A stretch of 64,000 nt of DNA from Sipunculus nudus. Taxonomy: Eukaryota; Annelida; Sipuncula; Golfingiida; Sipunculidae. This document shows positions 1 through 11,479 of this stretch, in pieces; positions within the stretch are counted from its first letter, which is position 1; every line of letters begins with the position of its first letter. The position numbers and the translations under genes were made by a program. The stretch is from positions 43,008,456 to 43,072,455 of the forward strand of contig CM049318.1 of assembly GCA_026874595.1 (NCBI GenBank), written 5' to 3'. Below the pieces are notes generated by a model, which made no database searches, was not told where the DNA came from, and saw only the letters and a program-made list of their open reading frames with translations.

Positions 1-260
1 TGAACCACTCCTGGGGTATGAGCTGTTATCACAACAACATTCAGGTTGACACTGCACATTAAGGATAGGAGGTGGCACAACCTGTCTTTTAGGCACAACT
101 ACATAGGTGAACAAATAACTATGCCAGGTTTTGGAAAGATCGGTCCAATGGTCTCAGAGGAGTTCTCCGAAATAAACACCGCAGCGGTGGAGATGGCGGC
201 AGCGGAACCAATTCAAAAATATAGTATCAGCAAAACTTTGTTTTGGCGGATACTATTAGA
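1..260 (+). repeat. 3' end of a hairpin-terminated dispersed repeat
   Basis: Contains GGAGTTCTCCG, a GGCGGCAGCGG-type GC-rich stretch, and then an imperfect hairpin at 223-254 with arms AGTATC-GCAAAAC and GTTTTGGCGGATACT. The same order (GGAGTTCTCCG, GCGGCGGCG, hairpin) recurs at 55545-55634. A related end with different arms is at 40935-40991 and 48975-49045. This is consistent with a Helentron/HINE-like 3' end. Confidence 0.55.
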
Positions 261-299
261 AATTTCTAGGTCCAACTGCTACCATTTGTGCTGATCTGA

Positions 300-1490
300 C
301 TAACAGGATGCTAAAATCATGGTCACACAATATAGCCACAGTGACCTTATTTTGGTTTCCATGAATATATTTTTTTCACTTTTCTAGATCTAACATTTAA
401 GATTATGGCCATATCTGACTTTCTGGGTGCTCAAAATTAGGTTTTACTCTCTTACCTCACAGAATATAGAGCATCAAGTTGTTGAAGGAGATTTGCCCAA
501 GACCTCCTTGAATTATAAGTTAGAAAGGTTCTAGGTCCAACCATTATGATTTGTGCCTATCTAACTTTCACAGTACTTTATTCATTTTTTTTCCCTATAT
601 ATATCTCACAGATTATATGTCACAGTAACCTAATTTCAAGATTCAATGAAGACTTGCTAAGGGCAAATTTTGGATTATACAATACATGATTCTGGATCCA
701 GCATATAAGTGCCCTGTGTGACTGTCTGAGTGCTAAGAATCATTATGTTTGCCAGTAGCTCATAGAATATAGGTCACCATGACCTAATTTCAGATTTAAA
801 AGAGCTCTGTTTAGAACGTCCCTGGATGATATGTCAAAAGATTTCGAGGAAAACGGATATAATTTGTACTGTCTAGCTTGGAGCTCAGAATAAAAAGTAT
901 TTGGTCTGTAGGTTCCCAAGGCATTCTGCCCAGAACCTCCCTGGATGTTGTGTTAGAAGATCCTTGGCTAGTAGATATAATTTGTGCCAATTTGACATTT
1001 GGGGTGCTCAAAATTAAGTTTTCAGCCAGTAGGTCCCAGAGTTTAGGACACCATGACTTAATTTCAGGTTTCTAAGGAGATTTGCCCAGAACCTCCCTGG
1101 ATGTTGTGTTAGAAGATTCTTGGCCAGCAGATGTGTTTTGTGCCCATCTGACATTCAGGGTGTGCAAATGACATCTTTTTCCTATATGTCACAGAATATA
1201 GGTCATGATGACCTAATTTCATGTTCCCAGGACCTCCCTGAATGTTACGTTAATAGATTCTGGGCCTAACAGATACAATGTGATCTCCGACTGACTGTCT
1301 GGTTGCTCAAAATCATTGTTTCGGCCCATAGGTTGCAGAATATAGGTCACTATGACCTTATTTCAGGTTTCCAAGGATATTTGCCGAGGACCTCCCTGGA
1401 TGTACAGTGAGAAGTTTCTCAGTCTAACAGTTACGATTTGTGCCCTGTTAACAACCTGCTGGATGGGTGGGCAGCAGACAAAGGGTGATT
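300..1490 (+). repeat. diverged tandem array of ~115-160-bp units
   Basis: Successive copies of a core that reads approximately CCTCCCTGGATGT, GTTAGAAGATTCT and GATTTGTGCC. CCTCCCTGGATGT-like anchors occur near 503, 820, 934, 1090, 1230 and 1390. GAATATAGGTCAC-type anchors alternate with them. Single units of the same core recur at about 3510, 26400, 30240-30650, 33430 and 37860. No coding potential. Confidence 0.6.
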
Positions 1491-1563
1491 GTTATTGCTC
1501 AGAAGTATGTCTTCTCTTGGGCTTGAAAAGAGGACAACACATTTTTTTGTTACAAAATCAAAC

Positions 1564-1657
1564 CTGCATAAAGACTTTGCCTATGACCACATCGTCATCA
1601 TCCTTGAACACTGTGCTGAAGATCACGGTAACGCGGTCTTTCCTGGCATCCACATAC
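1564..1657 (-). CDS. ARPC2: ARPC2 coding exon 6 (residues 152-183)
   Basis: Encodes [20 protein letters not shown] followed by [11 protein letters not shown], a hallmark ARPC2 segment. The first base completes Met152 from exon 5. The acceptor is GTTTTTGCAG. The donor reads GTTTGA, which is atypical (no A at +3 or G at +5), but the exon ends in CAG at the position where the family continues with EFKEG. The next exon was not found down to position 1, so it lies outside the window. Confidence 0.94.
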
Positions 1658-1689
1658 CTGCAAAAACAACAAAGGTCACACGCTAAAGA

Positions 1690-2600
1690 TCAAGGTCCAC
1701 TTTAATACAAAGACAGTTATAAATACAAGTGTAATAATGCATCACAGAATTGATGCATTGAATTGAAAGCCCTCAAATAAAATGAAATTGATTATTAATC
1801 TCCGAAATCAATTCATTTCTGTTAATTTTTGCATGTACCATCCTGAAGTCCTCTGCAAGCTCTCAAATTGGATGGAGCAGTTTGTGATGTTGAATCCCTT
1901 AATCTTGTATGAATCCTTAATGTACTTTTAAGCTTTTGCTGGTAGACAGCTATACTCATAAATGGTGGTAACAAGCAAATTCATGAAATTAATGTCCCCT
2001 GCTTTGGGCTCTTGTTGTCTTTCATGCTTGATAAGCAAACAAAATTTCAATAGAAAATCTTGAGGACACATGAAAACTTAAATAGATCCACTATGAAATG
2101 TGGAGACATCTGCAAGTGAACATAAAAACTTAAACATCTAGAGAAAATGGACCAAAATTTGATAATTATTTTTATGAGCTGGAGAGAAATATTTTCCAAA
2201 TAGACACTTCAAGGTATGTATGAGAACGATCACTGACCCAAATTTGAATGAAATCGGATAAAATTTAGGAAAGTTATCACACTAAAATAAAAAAAAAACT
2301 GACGGATGGACAGAGACAGACAAACAAACCTGCGGAGCGGGGGACAACAAACAGAGGGAGAGCTACATTATTATTTTATTTTTTTCTAGAATTACTAACA
2401 TCCATTTTGTTCATATTGCTTTATTTTTTAAACAAGGCCTACAGGCCTAATGGGAACCTGTGCATTGGGAAATACACCAGGTATAATGCTTCAATGCTAG
2501 ACCATGACTTCTCACGTATATGAACAATGCAGGTACTAAACATTTTGAATAAGAAACAATTACACAAACATCACTGCTGAAATTCTGGCATGGGTACACA
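1690..2600. other. ARPC2 intron 5 sequence, no recognisable feature
   Basis: AT-rich intron with a short GGATGGACAGAGACAG microsatellite near 2305 and a small palindrome, AAGGCCTACAGGCCTAA-like, at 2434-2451. The palindrome recurs at 10450-10466. No exon or element ends seen. Confidence 0.5.
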
Positions 2601-2606
2601 CAACAC

Positions 2607-3640
2607 AACTAGGGACCCATGGGTCTCAACGCTCAGTTGAATTTGTCTATAAGGATATTTTGAAAGAAATTTTTCAGAATGACAGTTCTGTGACCTTAAC
2701 CAATGACCTTGTAACCAAAAATTCTTAGAACTTAATATCCTTGAACTTGCAGCATTAGGATTATTGTAACAATCTTTTAAAAAGTGACCTTGACCTCTGA
2801 CCAGATAACCTCAAATTCTACAGGTTTCCTCACTTTGGGCAAGAAAGCCATGCGTGAACGTTGGAAAGTTCAGGATGAAAAGTTTGATTTACAGTGCATC
2901 CACAATCTTTTTAAAGATGTGGCTTCTGTGACCTTGACCTTTGACCTATGACCCAAAAATCTTTCCCTAGTGGCAGGTTAGCAATATCTTGAAGATGGAA
3001 GGTTTGCGATGAAAAGTTTGGCTTCAAATGCATACACATTCCTTAGTGGTGGGCCATTTATAAGTTAAGTTTGAAACCAATATATCAAACTTAACTGGAG
3101 TTATCATCTGGAAACTAATTTGTGTGGATGGACGGATTGACAGACAGACATACAAACAGACAGGGTGATTAGTATAGGGCATCCACTTGTGATCAATAAA
3201 CACACCAGGTTTTGGGACACCAGATGTAATGACAGCTGAGAAACTGACATGATTGTTGTCATTTTATAGTAAATAAATAGAAAAATATTTGTCAAAATAG
3301 GAAAACCACCACGTTTCAGGAACTGACAAAACTAGTCATGGTCAATATTCAAGGCGAAATTCATGACAAACCATGCATTAATTATCAAGATATTGGAGGT
3401 TTTGTATCAAATTTTTTACTATTCTGGGGGGTACTTTCAAGCCCCATAGCTCGAAGGAAAAAGGTCGCAGTGACCTAATTTCAGGTTTCCAAGGAAATTT
3501 TTAATTGACCTCCCTGGATGTTCACTCTGAAGTTTCTAGGACCAGCTGTTATGATTTGTGCCCTGCTAACGGACGGCCGGACGTCCAGACGGACGAAGCG
3601 CCATATCTATACCTCAGTTGACTTACAGTCAGCTGAGCTA
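2607..3640 (+). repeat. dispersed repeat copy A1 (Helentron/HINE-like)
   Basis: Starts with AGGGACCCATGGGTC followed by a GCTCAG-type motif and ends with the 31-nt hairpin at 3610-3640. Inside are TGACCTTGACCTTTGACCT units, a (GACA)n stretch, and the text GATCAATAAACACACCAGGTTTT. All these parts recur in the same order in the copy at 36463-37990, which supports one element with defined ends. Confidence 0.55.
3610..3640 (+). repeat. 31-nt terminal hairpin (CTGAGCTA type)
   Basis: Arms ACCTCAG-TGACT and AGTCA-CTGAGCT around a 3-nt loop with one mismatch. Close copies end other repeats at 26074-26104, 27119-27149, 33161-33191, 37960-37990 and 49976-50006. They are nearly always followed by A-rich sequence. 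Confidence 0.65.
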
Positions 3641-4420
3641 AAAATGATTGTAGCTGGCACCACCAGTCTTGTATACAAAAAGGTTTCAGAGATATATACA
3701 TATGCCCAAGTTCAGACTGATATATCAAACCCCTCCTGAGAAATAAGCAGGGTCACACACTGTGCAAAAAATTATTGTAGGTGGCACCACCAGTCTTGTA
3801 TACGACAAGTATACGATAATTAAAATACGATAGGTATAAATATGCCCAATTTCAGGATGATATATCAAATTCCCTTATAGAAATAAGCAGGCACAAAAGT
3901 CAAACACTGTGCAAATGTCATTGTAGATGGTGACACCTGTCTTGTAAACGAGAAACCCATCAAAGACACATAGACAGGTCAAAATATTAGGCCAATACAT
4001 CAAACTTACATTATGTCTGATGCATGGGGCTGACCATGCTTAGCGGAGAAAGGCAGTTGCCCCGAGTGAACTGTAACAAATTTGCTAGCTCAGGCTACTG
4101 CACTGAGTGAACTCTTGACCTGCACCTAGCTAGACTGGGTGAACTTTTGACCTGTACCTGGCTGCACTGAGTGAACTCTTGACCTGTTGCCTAATCTGAT
4201 ACAGTTGGCAGTCTGCCAAAGCTATAAATAGATTGGTTCCACATGCAGCCCTGATGGGCATGACACCCATGAGGTGATCACATGGTGCCCATGAGGTGTT
4301 CACATGTCATCCATGAGGGGATCACATGCCTTGTGCTTGGCTGCACTGACTGAACTCTTGACCTATATCTGGCTGCACTGAATGAACTCTTGATCTATTC
4401 CCAAATCTGAAACAGTTGGC
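3640..4420 (+). repeat. GGTGGCACCACC-type units and a GTGAACTCTTGACCTG minisatellite
   Basis: Two to three units of a repeat containing TGGCACCACCAGTCTTGTATAC and GATATATCAAA (3650-4010), then repeated CTGCACTGAGTGAACTCTTG segments (4080-4390). The same pair of blocks recurs at 10600-11290 and 28260-28745. Confidence 0.6.
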
Positions 4421-4429
4421 AGTTTCTTA

Positions 4430-5774
4430 ATCTATGTAAATATACAGACACAATCTTGGCCTGTTGACAAATCTGTTTACACATACTGAAAGACTTCGAC
4501 TAAAATGCTTTTTTTCAAGCTGAAATATTCATAAACTTTTTATCAAAATATCTAGAAAAATTAAGATTCAGTTCTTTCATTGTTAAAGGTCCAATAATTC
4601 TGCCAAAAATCATTCAAGTAAACTTGAACAAAGGCCACCTAAGAATAATTTTTGTGCCATGTAACAGAAGTTATAATTGAAACAATAATTTTGTAGAAGA
4701 ACAGTTTTGCAGTCCTCAGTTTGAGTTAGACATAATAATGGCCATAAGACCAACTTAAGTTTTTCTTATATGACTGAAAGAACCATGTCCTACGATAATT
4801 CTTTTGAAAAATTGAACGATTCAACTTGGCAGTTTCATCATAAACATTTTAAGCTGAAAGAGGCTAAAATTATGAGGTTTTTGCCCATAAAAAACAGGTC
4901 AATGTAGGTGGCACATCAAAATCTGCAACTTCAAATATGAGGCTTGTGACCAACATTTGCACAATACTTGGTAATGCTAGCTTTTGTTATTTCTGAGATA
5001 ACTATGTCAGTATGCTTACTTGGCCAAATGACCGTTCAAATTCATTTAACTCCACTAAAAATCATCATATGCAAACCATTTGAACAAACTTGAGAGTGCT
5101 TGCCTCTGGGATCATTTCTGTAAAATATTGAACAATTTGGCTGGACCATTTTCAAGAAGACTTTTAAAGGTTTTTCAGCTTTTCCCCTATAAAATCTAAG
5201 TAAATGCAGATAGCAAAAAACATAAGCTGAATCCCACTACATTTGATATGTGACAGATAATTGCATAAAATCTGGGGATGGTAGCTCCTGCAATTCCTGA
5301 GAAATTATGGGTTGATATACAGATGAGAATTATTCAGGGGATTATTCTTGTAAAAGTCTTGTCTTGTACACGATAAAGCTATCCAGTATGGATAAATATG
5401 CCAAATTTCAGGCTGATATATCAAATTTCTCTGTAGAAATAAGCCGGGACATACATTGTGCAAATTGGCCTCAGTGGCATCAGTCAAAAAACGTTTTGCA
5501 GGTTTATAACTCATATGGGAAAATAAAGCAAATTGGCTAAGTTAAGCTTCCAATAACTCAGCCAGAAATCACTGAACCAAAACCATTTGAACAAACTTGA
5601 ATTATCAACATCTAAGGATAATTAATGTGTGAGATTTAAGAATTTGGCCCAGTGGTTTTTGAGAAGAAGATCTTTGTAGCAACTGAGCTAAAATGGGCTG
5701 TTATGGCATATGACTAAATTCAGCTTCCCATAACTCAGCCAAAAGTCACTGAACTGAGACCATTTGAACAAACT
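4430..5774 (+). repeat. dispersed repeat interrupted by the LINE (left part)
   Basis: Contains repeated CCATTTGAACAAACTTGAG and GGATCATTTCTGTAAAATATT blocks at about 5085-5160, 5575-5650 and 5757. The last block is broken by the LINE at 5783 and resumes at 9505. The stretch 4440-4800 is also found at 11480-11790. Confidence 0.6.
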
Positions 5775-5782
5775 TCAGAAAG
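5775..5782 (+). repeat. target-site duplication of the LINE, left copy
   Basis: TCAGAAAG, identical to 9505-9512. Joining the flanks restores the host repeat (AACAAACTTCAGAAAGCACTA), which matches uninterrupted relatives near 5090 and 9820. Confidence 0.85.
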
Positions 5783-8700
5783 AAGAAGAAGAAGAAGAAG
5801 AAGAAGTTTATTCGACATAAAATTGTACATATCCATATATTGTATATTCAATGGTTTATATTTTTGTTTTTACTATGTCAGGAGACTGTTGTAAGGATTT
5901 TTTTTCCGCTGACACAACAGCCACCTGCAAACATTTGGTATAAGAAAGTATATATAACTATATAAATATGGATGATTGAACATGTTTGATACATTTACAA
6001 ATAGATGATAATAATTGTTTACAAAAATAGTGAAGGAGATTGAAAGAATTAATGGGTATTTATATGTTAGTTTGTTAATGGAGGAAAGGAAAAACAACGA
6101 AAAATTCTAATTTTTGTTACAGATGTAGCAGTTTGTTTGTGTGCAATTTTCTTTGTATGTATTTATAAAATCTTGTTTGGTGTAATTAATTAATCCTTGG
6201 AGGCTGTGGGTGTAGATTTTATCAGCAATGTTATGGTCAGTTTCATTTATGACTTTTGGTATTTTGTTCCTCAGACTATTGTCTGCTATTTTGGTTCTTG
6301 TTTTATTTGTAGCTAGGGTGTCTTTGTGTCTTGTGTTGTGTCTGTGCGTCATGTTTCTTGTCGATATATTAAACGTTAGGAAGAATTTTGGAAGTGCTGC
6401 ATGACAATAATTATAATAAAATTTTATTATGTTTAATTTGAAAATATCCTTGATTTTTAGGGTTTTTGATGATTTAAAGATTGGTTCTGTGTGTGCATTG
6501 TAGTTGTTATTTGTAATTATTCTTAAGGCTTTTTTTTGTAATTTTTCTAATCTATTTGTGTCAGAACCCCATATTAGGATTCCGTAATTTAATTGGGACA
6601 GAATAAGTGTATCATATATGGTTTTAAGTATGTGTATTGGTAGGTATTGTTTTAATTTATTTAGTACTCCTATGTATTTTGAAATTTTTGATGCAATTTT
6701 GTTTGTGTGTGTTTGCCATTTCATGTGTTCATTTATTGTTATACCCAAGAAATTGAAATCTGATACCCTTTCTATTGGTATTTTATCAATTTTGAGATCA
6801 GGGCTTCCATCTTTTAGAGTTTTATGTTTAGTATGAAAGATCATAAATTTTGTTTTTTGTACATTTAATGAGAGTTTATTAGCATTTAACCAGTTATGTA
6901 CTTTATTTAATTCTTTGTTGATGATGTGTTGGTCTTTTAGTTTGTTGAAACTTGCCAAGGGGTTAAATAATGTTGTATCGTCAGCGTATAGTATGAAATT
7001 AAAATAGTTGCTGCATTGATGTATGTCATTCATATATATTAAGTACAATAGAGGACCCAGGATTGATCCCTGGGGTACCCCGGTGTTTATTGGAAGTTTA
7101 TTTGATTTGTGTCCTTTGTAATCAACGTATTGCGTTCTGTTAGTTAGATAGTTAGTAAGCCATAGTAGAGTTTTTCCTTTAATACCGTAAAATTTTAGTT
7201 TATGTGTTAATATGTCATGATTTAAGGTGTCGAATGCTTTTGATCGGTCTAAATATATTGCGAGTGGCGTATTTCCATTGTCTATTTCTTTATATAGTCT
7301 GTCTGCTAATTCTAATATTGCGTGTTCGGTCGAGTGTTTTTTTCTGAATCCATATTGGCTGGTGTATATTAAGTCATTTGTTTGAAGAAAGTCGTATAAT
7401 TGATTGTATATTATTTTTTCAAATAATTTAGAAATGGTTGGTAATAGTGAAATTGGCCTGTAATTTTCAGGTTCATGAATACATTCTTTTTTGTGAATAG
7501 GGGTTATTTTTAGTTTATCAGGAAATATACCTGTAGTGAGTGACTGATTTATGATTATACTAAGAGGTCTGATAATGGCAGGACTAATTTTCTTAAGTAG
7601 ATTACTGGAAAGATTGTCATATCCTGTACTATTTTTTGGCTTGAGATTGTCAATTATGTTTTGTACTTCCGAGTCATTTACATGTTTAAAAGTTAAAAGG
7701 TTTTTAATGTTTGTACTTTGCTTTTTTTGTGTGTTTAGATATTTCTTGTAGTCTATTTTGTGACTGTTTTTTATTTTGTTTGCCATTTTTACTCCTATAT
7801 TCCCAAAAAAATTATTGAAATGATTAGCTATTTTTGTGGGATTATTTATTTTATCGCCTTTAATTATTACGTATTCGGGAAGGCTTTTTTTCTCTTTTCT
7901 TTGTATTATTTCATTGATTGTTTCCCATGTTTTTTTAATATCTGTTTTAGTCTTATTGAATTTATTGTTGTAGTAATGTTGTTTTGCTTCAAGTATTGTT
8001 TTTTTAAGAATTTTATTGTATTGTCTAAGTTGGTGTTTTTTTGTTGTGAATTCTATGCTATTTGTTTCTGCAGCTCTCATTGATTTATATAATGTATCTC
8101 TATATTTGATTGATTTAATGAGTCCAAAAGTTATCCAGTTTGTTTTTTTTGTCTTGTATTTGTTAAATTTTATTTTCTTTAAAGGCATGTTTTTATTTAT
8201 TGCTTGAGTCAGAATATTTTCTAGAATATTGTAATTTATATTTGGGTTAGAGGACATGTCTAGACTTATTTTATCAACAATTTTAGCGTTTGTCAAGTCA
8301 TTATGGAGGGAGTTTATGGTTTGTGGGGTGATGTTGCGCCTGAGGTTGTAGTGTTGTTTATTAGTTTTTATGTATTGAGCAGCTATATTAATGGATATGT
8401 AACATGGTAGGTGATCAGATATGTTGTTAATAAGAACACCTGACTGGCTGTGGCATGGTGGGACGTTTGAGAATATGTTGTCGATGAGTGTAGCTGAGGT
8501 GTCTGTGATGCGGGTCGGTATGGTTATGTTTGCGTGAAGTCCATGTGCGTGTACTGATTCCAAAAAGTTACGGTGTGCTGTTTTGGTTTTTATTTTGAGT
8601 AGATCTATGTTAAAGTCACCAGCTATAATTATGTCAGAGTTGTGTTTATTGATGTGATAGAGATGCATAGTTAGTTCTTCAATAAATTGGTTGATGTCTT

Positions 8701-9504
8701 CTATATTATTATTATATGGTGGTTTATATATATTGACTAGTTTGATAATTTTATTTGTCTCAGGTATCTTTACCTTTATAAATAATCCCTCCCAGTTTTC
8801 TGTTTTGATAATTGGTTGGTATATTTCATATTTAAATTTTTTATGTAGATATATTATTAGTCCTCCATGTTCTGTGCAGTGTTTGCCTTTGTGTATGCAG
8901 TTATAATTGTTTAGTTGTAGTGTACTTATGTCCGAGTCATTTTGTAACCACGTTTCTTGTAAGCATAGAGCACTGATTTCGATATTATTTGATATTAGTT
9001 CTTCTAGTAGTAGTGATATTTTGTCATGTTTTGCATTTATGCTTTGGCAGTTCAGTGATATTAATGTAAATTTATTTGGTTGTTTTAAGGTTTGGTTTAG
9101 TGTATCTGTAGTGTAGTAGAATGAGTTCGGGTTTTGGATTGTGTGTGTGTATTTATCTGTCTTGTTTTCAATTAAATTTCAGATTTTTGATAAATTATTG
9201 TTGGCTATTCCTCCAAAGTTTTTTAATATGTCTGCTTCATTTGACATGCTTTGATTAAAATTAATAATAATAATTAACCCACTAGGGAACTAAAGAGCGA
9301 CTGTTTGGAGGTAACAGCTGTGGTCAAAAGTATAGAAGTTAGGATCTTAGAATTAAGTTTATATAAATATTCTAGATAGTAAAATATAGATAATAACTGT
9401 ATATGTTACCAGATAGAACGGTTAGAGAGTAATAGTAACAAGTTCAGTAGTATCATGAAAGAAATTAGATTAGAAGTTTGATTTTGTATGCTTTAAAAGT
9501 TTAA
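5783..9504 (-). mobile_element. near-intact non-LTR retrotransposon (LINE), CR1/Jockey-like
   Basis: A 3722-bp element flanked by an 8-bp duplication. On the minus strand it has a 257-bp 5' leader, one long endonuclease plus reverse transcriptase frame (9247-6107), a ~300-bp 3' UTR, an AATAAA just before the end, and a (CTT)n tail at 5783-5806. A simple-repeat tail instead of poly(A) is typical of CR1/L2-type LINEs. It lies in ARPC2 intron 5 in the sense orientation of the gene. No separate ORF1 was seen. Confidence 0.9.
6107..9247 (-). pseudogene. LINE endonuclease-reverse transcriptase ORF with one in-frame TGA
   Basis: 1046 codons with a single stop at codon 23 (TGA, 9181-9179); otherwise open. 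Domains in order: an EEP endonuclease with SLNCQSIN, LQETWL, GDFNIDL (about residue 210) and SDHLPCYISI; then a reverse transcriptase with YRPISLLP, QYGFRKKHST, motif A LDRSKAFDTLNHD, motif B GVPQGSILGPLL and motif C LYADDTTLF. The C-terminus ends in CTQTNCYIC, a C-x4-C-x2-C pattern. The protein would nick the target and prime cDNA synthesis there. The first Met after the stop (8668) would lose most of the endonuclease, so this copy is probably inactive unless the TGA is an assembly error or is read through. The clade (CR1/Jockey group) is inferred from motif style only. Confidence 0.88.
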
Positions 9505-9512
9505 TCAGAAAG
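9505..9512 (+). repeat. target-site duplication of the LINE, right copy
   Basis: TCAGAAAG, identical to 5775-5782; it marks the 5' end of the minus-strand element. Confidence 0.85.
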
Positions 9513-10120
9513 CACTACCCTAGGATCATTTCTGTGCGATATTAAACAATTTGGCCAAATGGTTTCAGAGAAGAAGGTTTTTTGTAGCTGTCAGTATGAT
9601 ATGGGCACTGATGACCCCCGTTCAAAAAAGGCCGATGCAGGTGGCGTCACCAATACCTGAATTTCAGACATGACTCATGTGACCAACATTGGCATAAAAT
9701 TTGGTGATGACAGCTCCAGCCGTTTCTAAGATTGTAATTTTAGTATGCTTTTTTGGACAGATGACTAAGTTCAACTAGCTGTTACTCGGCCAAAAATCAC
9801 CGAACTTAAACCATTTGAACAAACTTGAGAGAGATTGTTCCAGGGATCATTTCTGTGAAATATTGGACAATTTGGCTGAACAGTTTCAGAGAAGAAGATT
9901 TTAAAAGTTTTTTTTTTGCTTTTTCTCTATAAAATCTAAGAAAATGCAGTTAGCCAAAAAATAAGGAAAATCCGATAGAGTTTTCTAGATGACTAATTTT
10001 TTGCAGAAAATTTCTTGATGCTAACTCTTGCCATTTTCAAGATAGTATGGGTTAATGTACAGACGACAGACGACGGACGCAGGACTAGGCTACACCATCG
10101 CATAAGCTCACAGGTTCGCT
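9513..10120 (+). repeat. dispersed repeat interrupted by the LINE (right part)
   Basis: Continues the host repeat with two more GGATCATTTCTGTG...CAATTTGGC blocks. It ends at an ACAGACGACAGACGACGGACG microsatellite (10060-10080) and GCATAAGCTCACAGG, where other copies carry a hairpin. Confidence 0.5.
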
Positions 10121-10600
10121 AAAAAGTCTGAAACTTACTTCTTTAGTAAGAATTCTGTCGAGAATTGATTTGAAGAGGGCCCTCACAATTGACAGGTTAA
10201 AGGTATGAAAATACCGGCAAAATGCACGAAAAGATCAAAAGATGGTACAGCAGAGCTCCATTTTCCCAAAAGCATTAGGGGACAAGCTTTTTTTTTTAGG
10301 AAAAAAAAACAAACTTTTAGAAAAATAATCATGGGTCTAGTCAAGGGTCATGTTCGACGAAAGTTAATGATTAACTTAATGCCATTTTACCCAGGGAACA
10401 CGTTTTTTTCTTTTCCATCTAAATAATTGACAACCTGGACATACAAACAAGGCCTACAGGCCTTATGCGAATCTGTGCAATGGGATATACACCAGGTATT
10501 ATGCTACATGTATATGAACAATGCAAGTACTAAACATAATTAACAAGAAGCAAGTACACAAACATTCCTGCTGAAATTCTGGCATGGGTGCACACAACAC
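10121..10600. other. intron sequence with little recognisable content
   Basis: Includes the AAGGCCTACAGGCCTT palindrome at 10450-10466, shared with 2434. No exon or element end seen in 10121-10440. Confidence 0.4.
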
Positions 10601-11294
10601 AAAAATGATTGTAGCTGGCACTACCAGTCTTGTACATGATAAAGCTATCCAGTATGTATAAATATGCCAAATTTCAGGCTGATATATCAAATTTCTCAGT
10701 AGAAATAAGCCGGGACATACACTGTGCAAAAGCCATTGTAGGTGGCTATACCTGTCTTGTAAATAAGAAAGCCATCAATGAGGTTTTAGACAGGTCAAAA
10801 TTTCAGGCTAATACATCAAATTTCCCTTGGGTTTGATGCACTGGGCTGACCAGGCTAAGGTGAGAAAAGCAGTTGCCCCTAGTGAACTGTGACAAATTGC
10901 TGGCTCAAGCTACTGCACTGAGTGATTCTTGACCTGCACCTGGCTTGAATAAGTGAACTGTTGACCTGTACCTGGCTAAACTGTATGAATTCTTGACCTG
11001 TTGCATAATCTGACACAGTGGGCAGTCTGCCAAAGCTATAAATAGAATGCAGCTACTGCACTGAGTGAACTCCTGACCTGCACCTTGCTAGACTGAGTGA
11101 ACTCTTGACCTGTTGCATAATCTTGCACAGTTGTCAGTCTGCCAAAGCTATAAACAGATCTGTGCCTAATCTGATGCAGTTGGCAGTCTGCCAAAGCTAT
11201 AAATAGAATGCAGCTACTGCACTAAGTGAACTCTTGACCTGTACCTGGCTGCACTGAGTGAATTCTTGACCTTTTGCCTAATCTGCTACAGTTG
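10600..11294 (+). repeat. second copy of the GGTGGC / GTGAACTCTTGACC repeat block
   Basis: Parallels 3640-4420. The minisatellite part is expanded: GCAGCTACTGCACTGAGTGA recurs at about 11047 and 11210, a period near 163 bp, and includes CAGTCTGCCAAAGCTATAAA. Confidence 0.6.
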
Positions 11295-11478
11295 TGTCAG
11301 ATATGGTATGTGCACCGTACGCTGGTGCCACCTGTCGGGACTTTGTGTGAGTATACTGGCGATCACGTGTCATGTGTGACGTAGTTACTTTGTGAGTTGC
11401 ATTGTGTGCCAAGATGGCTTCCGCTCTGTGATTAAATGTGTTCTCGTTCATTTAGTTCTTCTTGTGTGGTTGTAAACA
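11295..11478. mobile_element. short insertion, possible solo LTR
   Basis: Sequence absent from the homologous stretch at about 4400-4450. It has TG/CA ends (TGTCAGATATGG to TGTAAACA) and contains CAAGATGGCTTCCG, a YY1-like plus ETS-like motif often seen at transcription starts. No clear target duplication, so the solo-LTR reading is weak. Confidence 0.35.
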
Positions 11479-11479
11479 A

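Noticed and set aside
500..525. CCTCCTTGAATT as the next ARPC2 exon (EFKEG reverse complement)
   Set aside because: The surrounding sequence is a repeat unit and does not continue the ARPC2 protein; no splice signals.
7551..8207. Plus-strand open frames within the LINE
   Set aside because: Antisense shadows of the reverse transcriptase frame.
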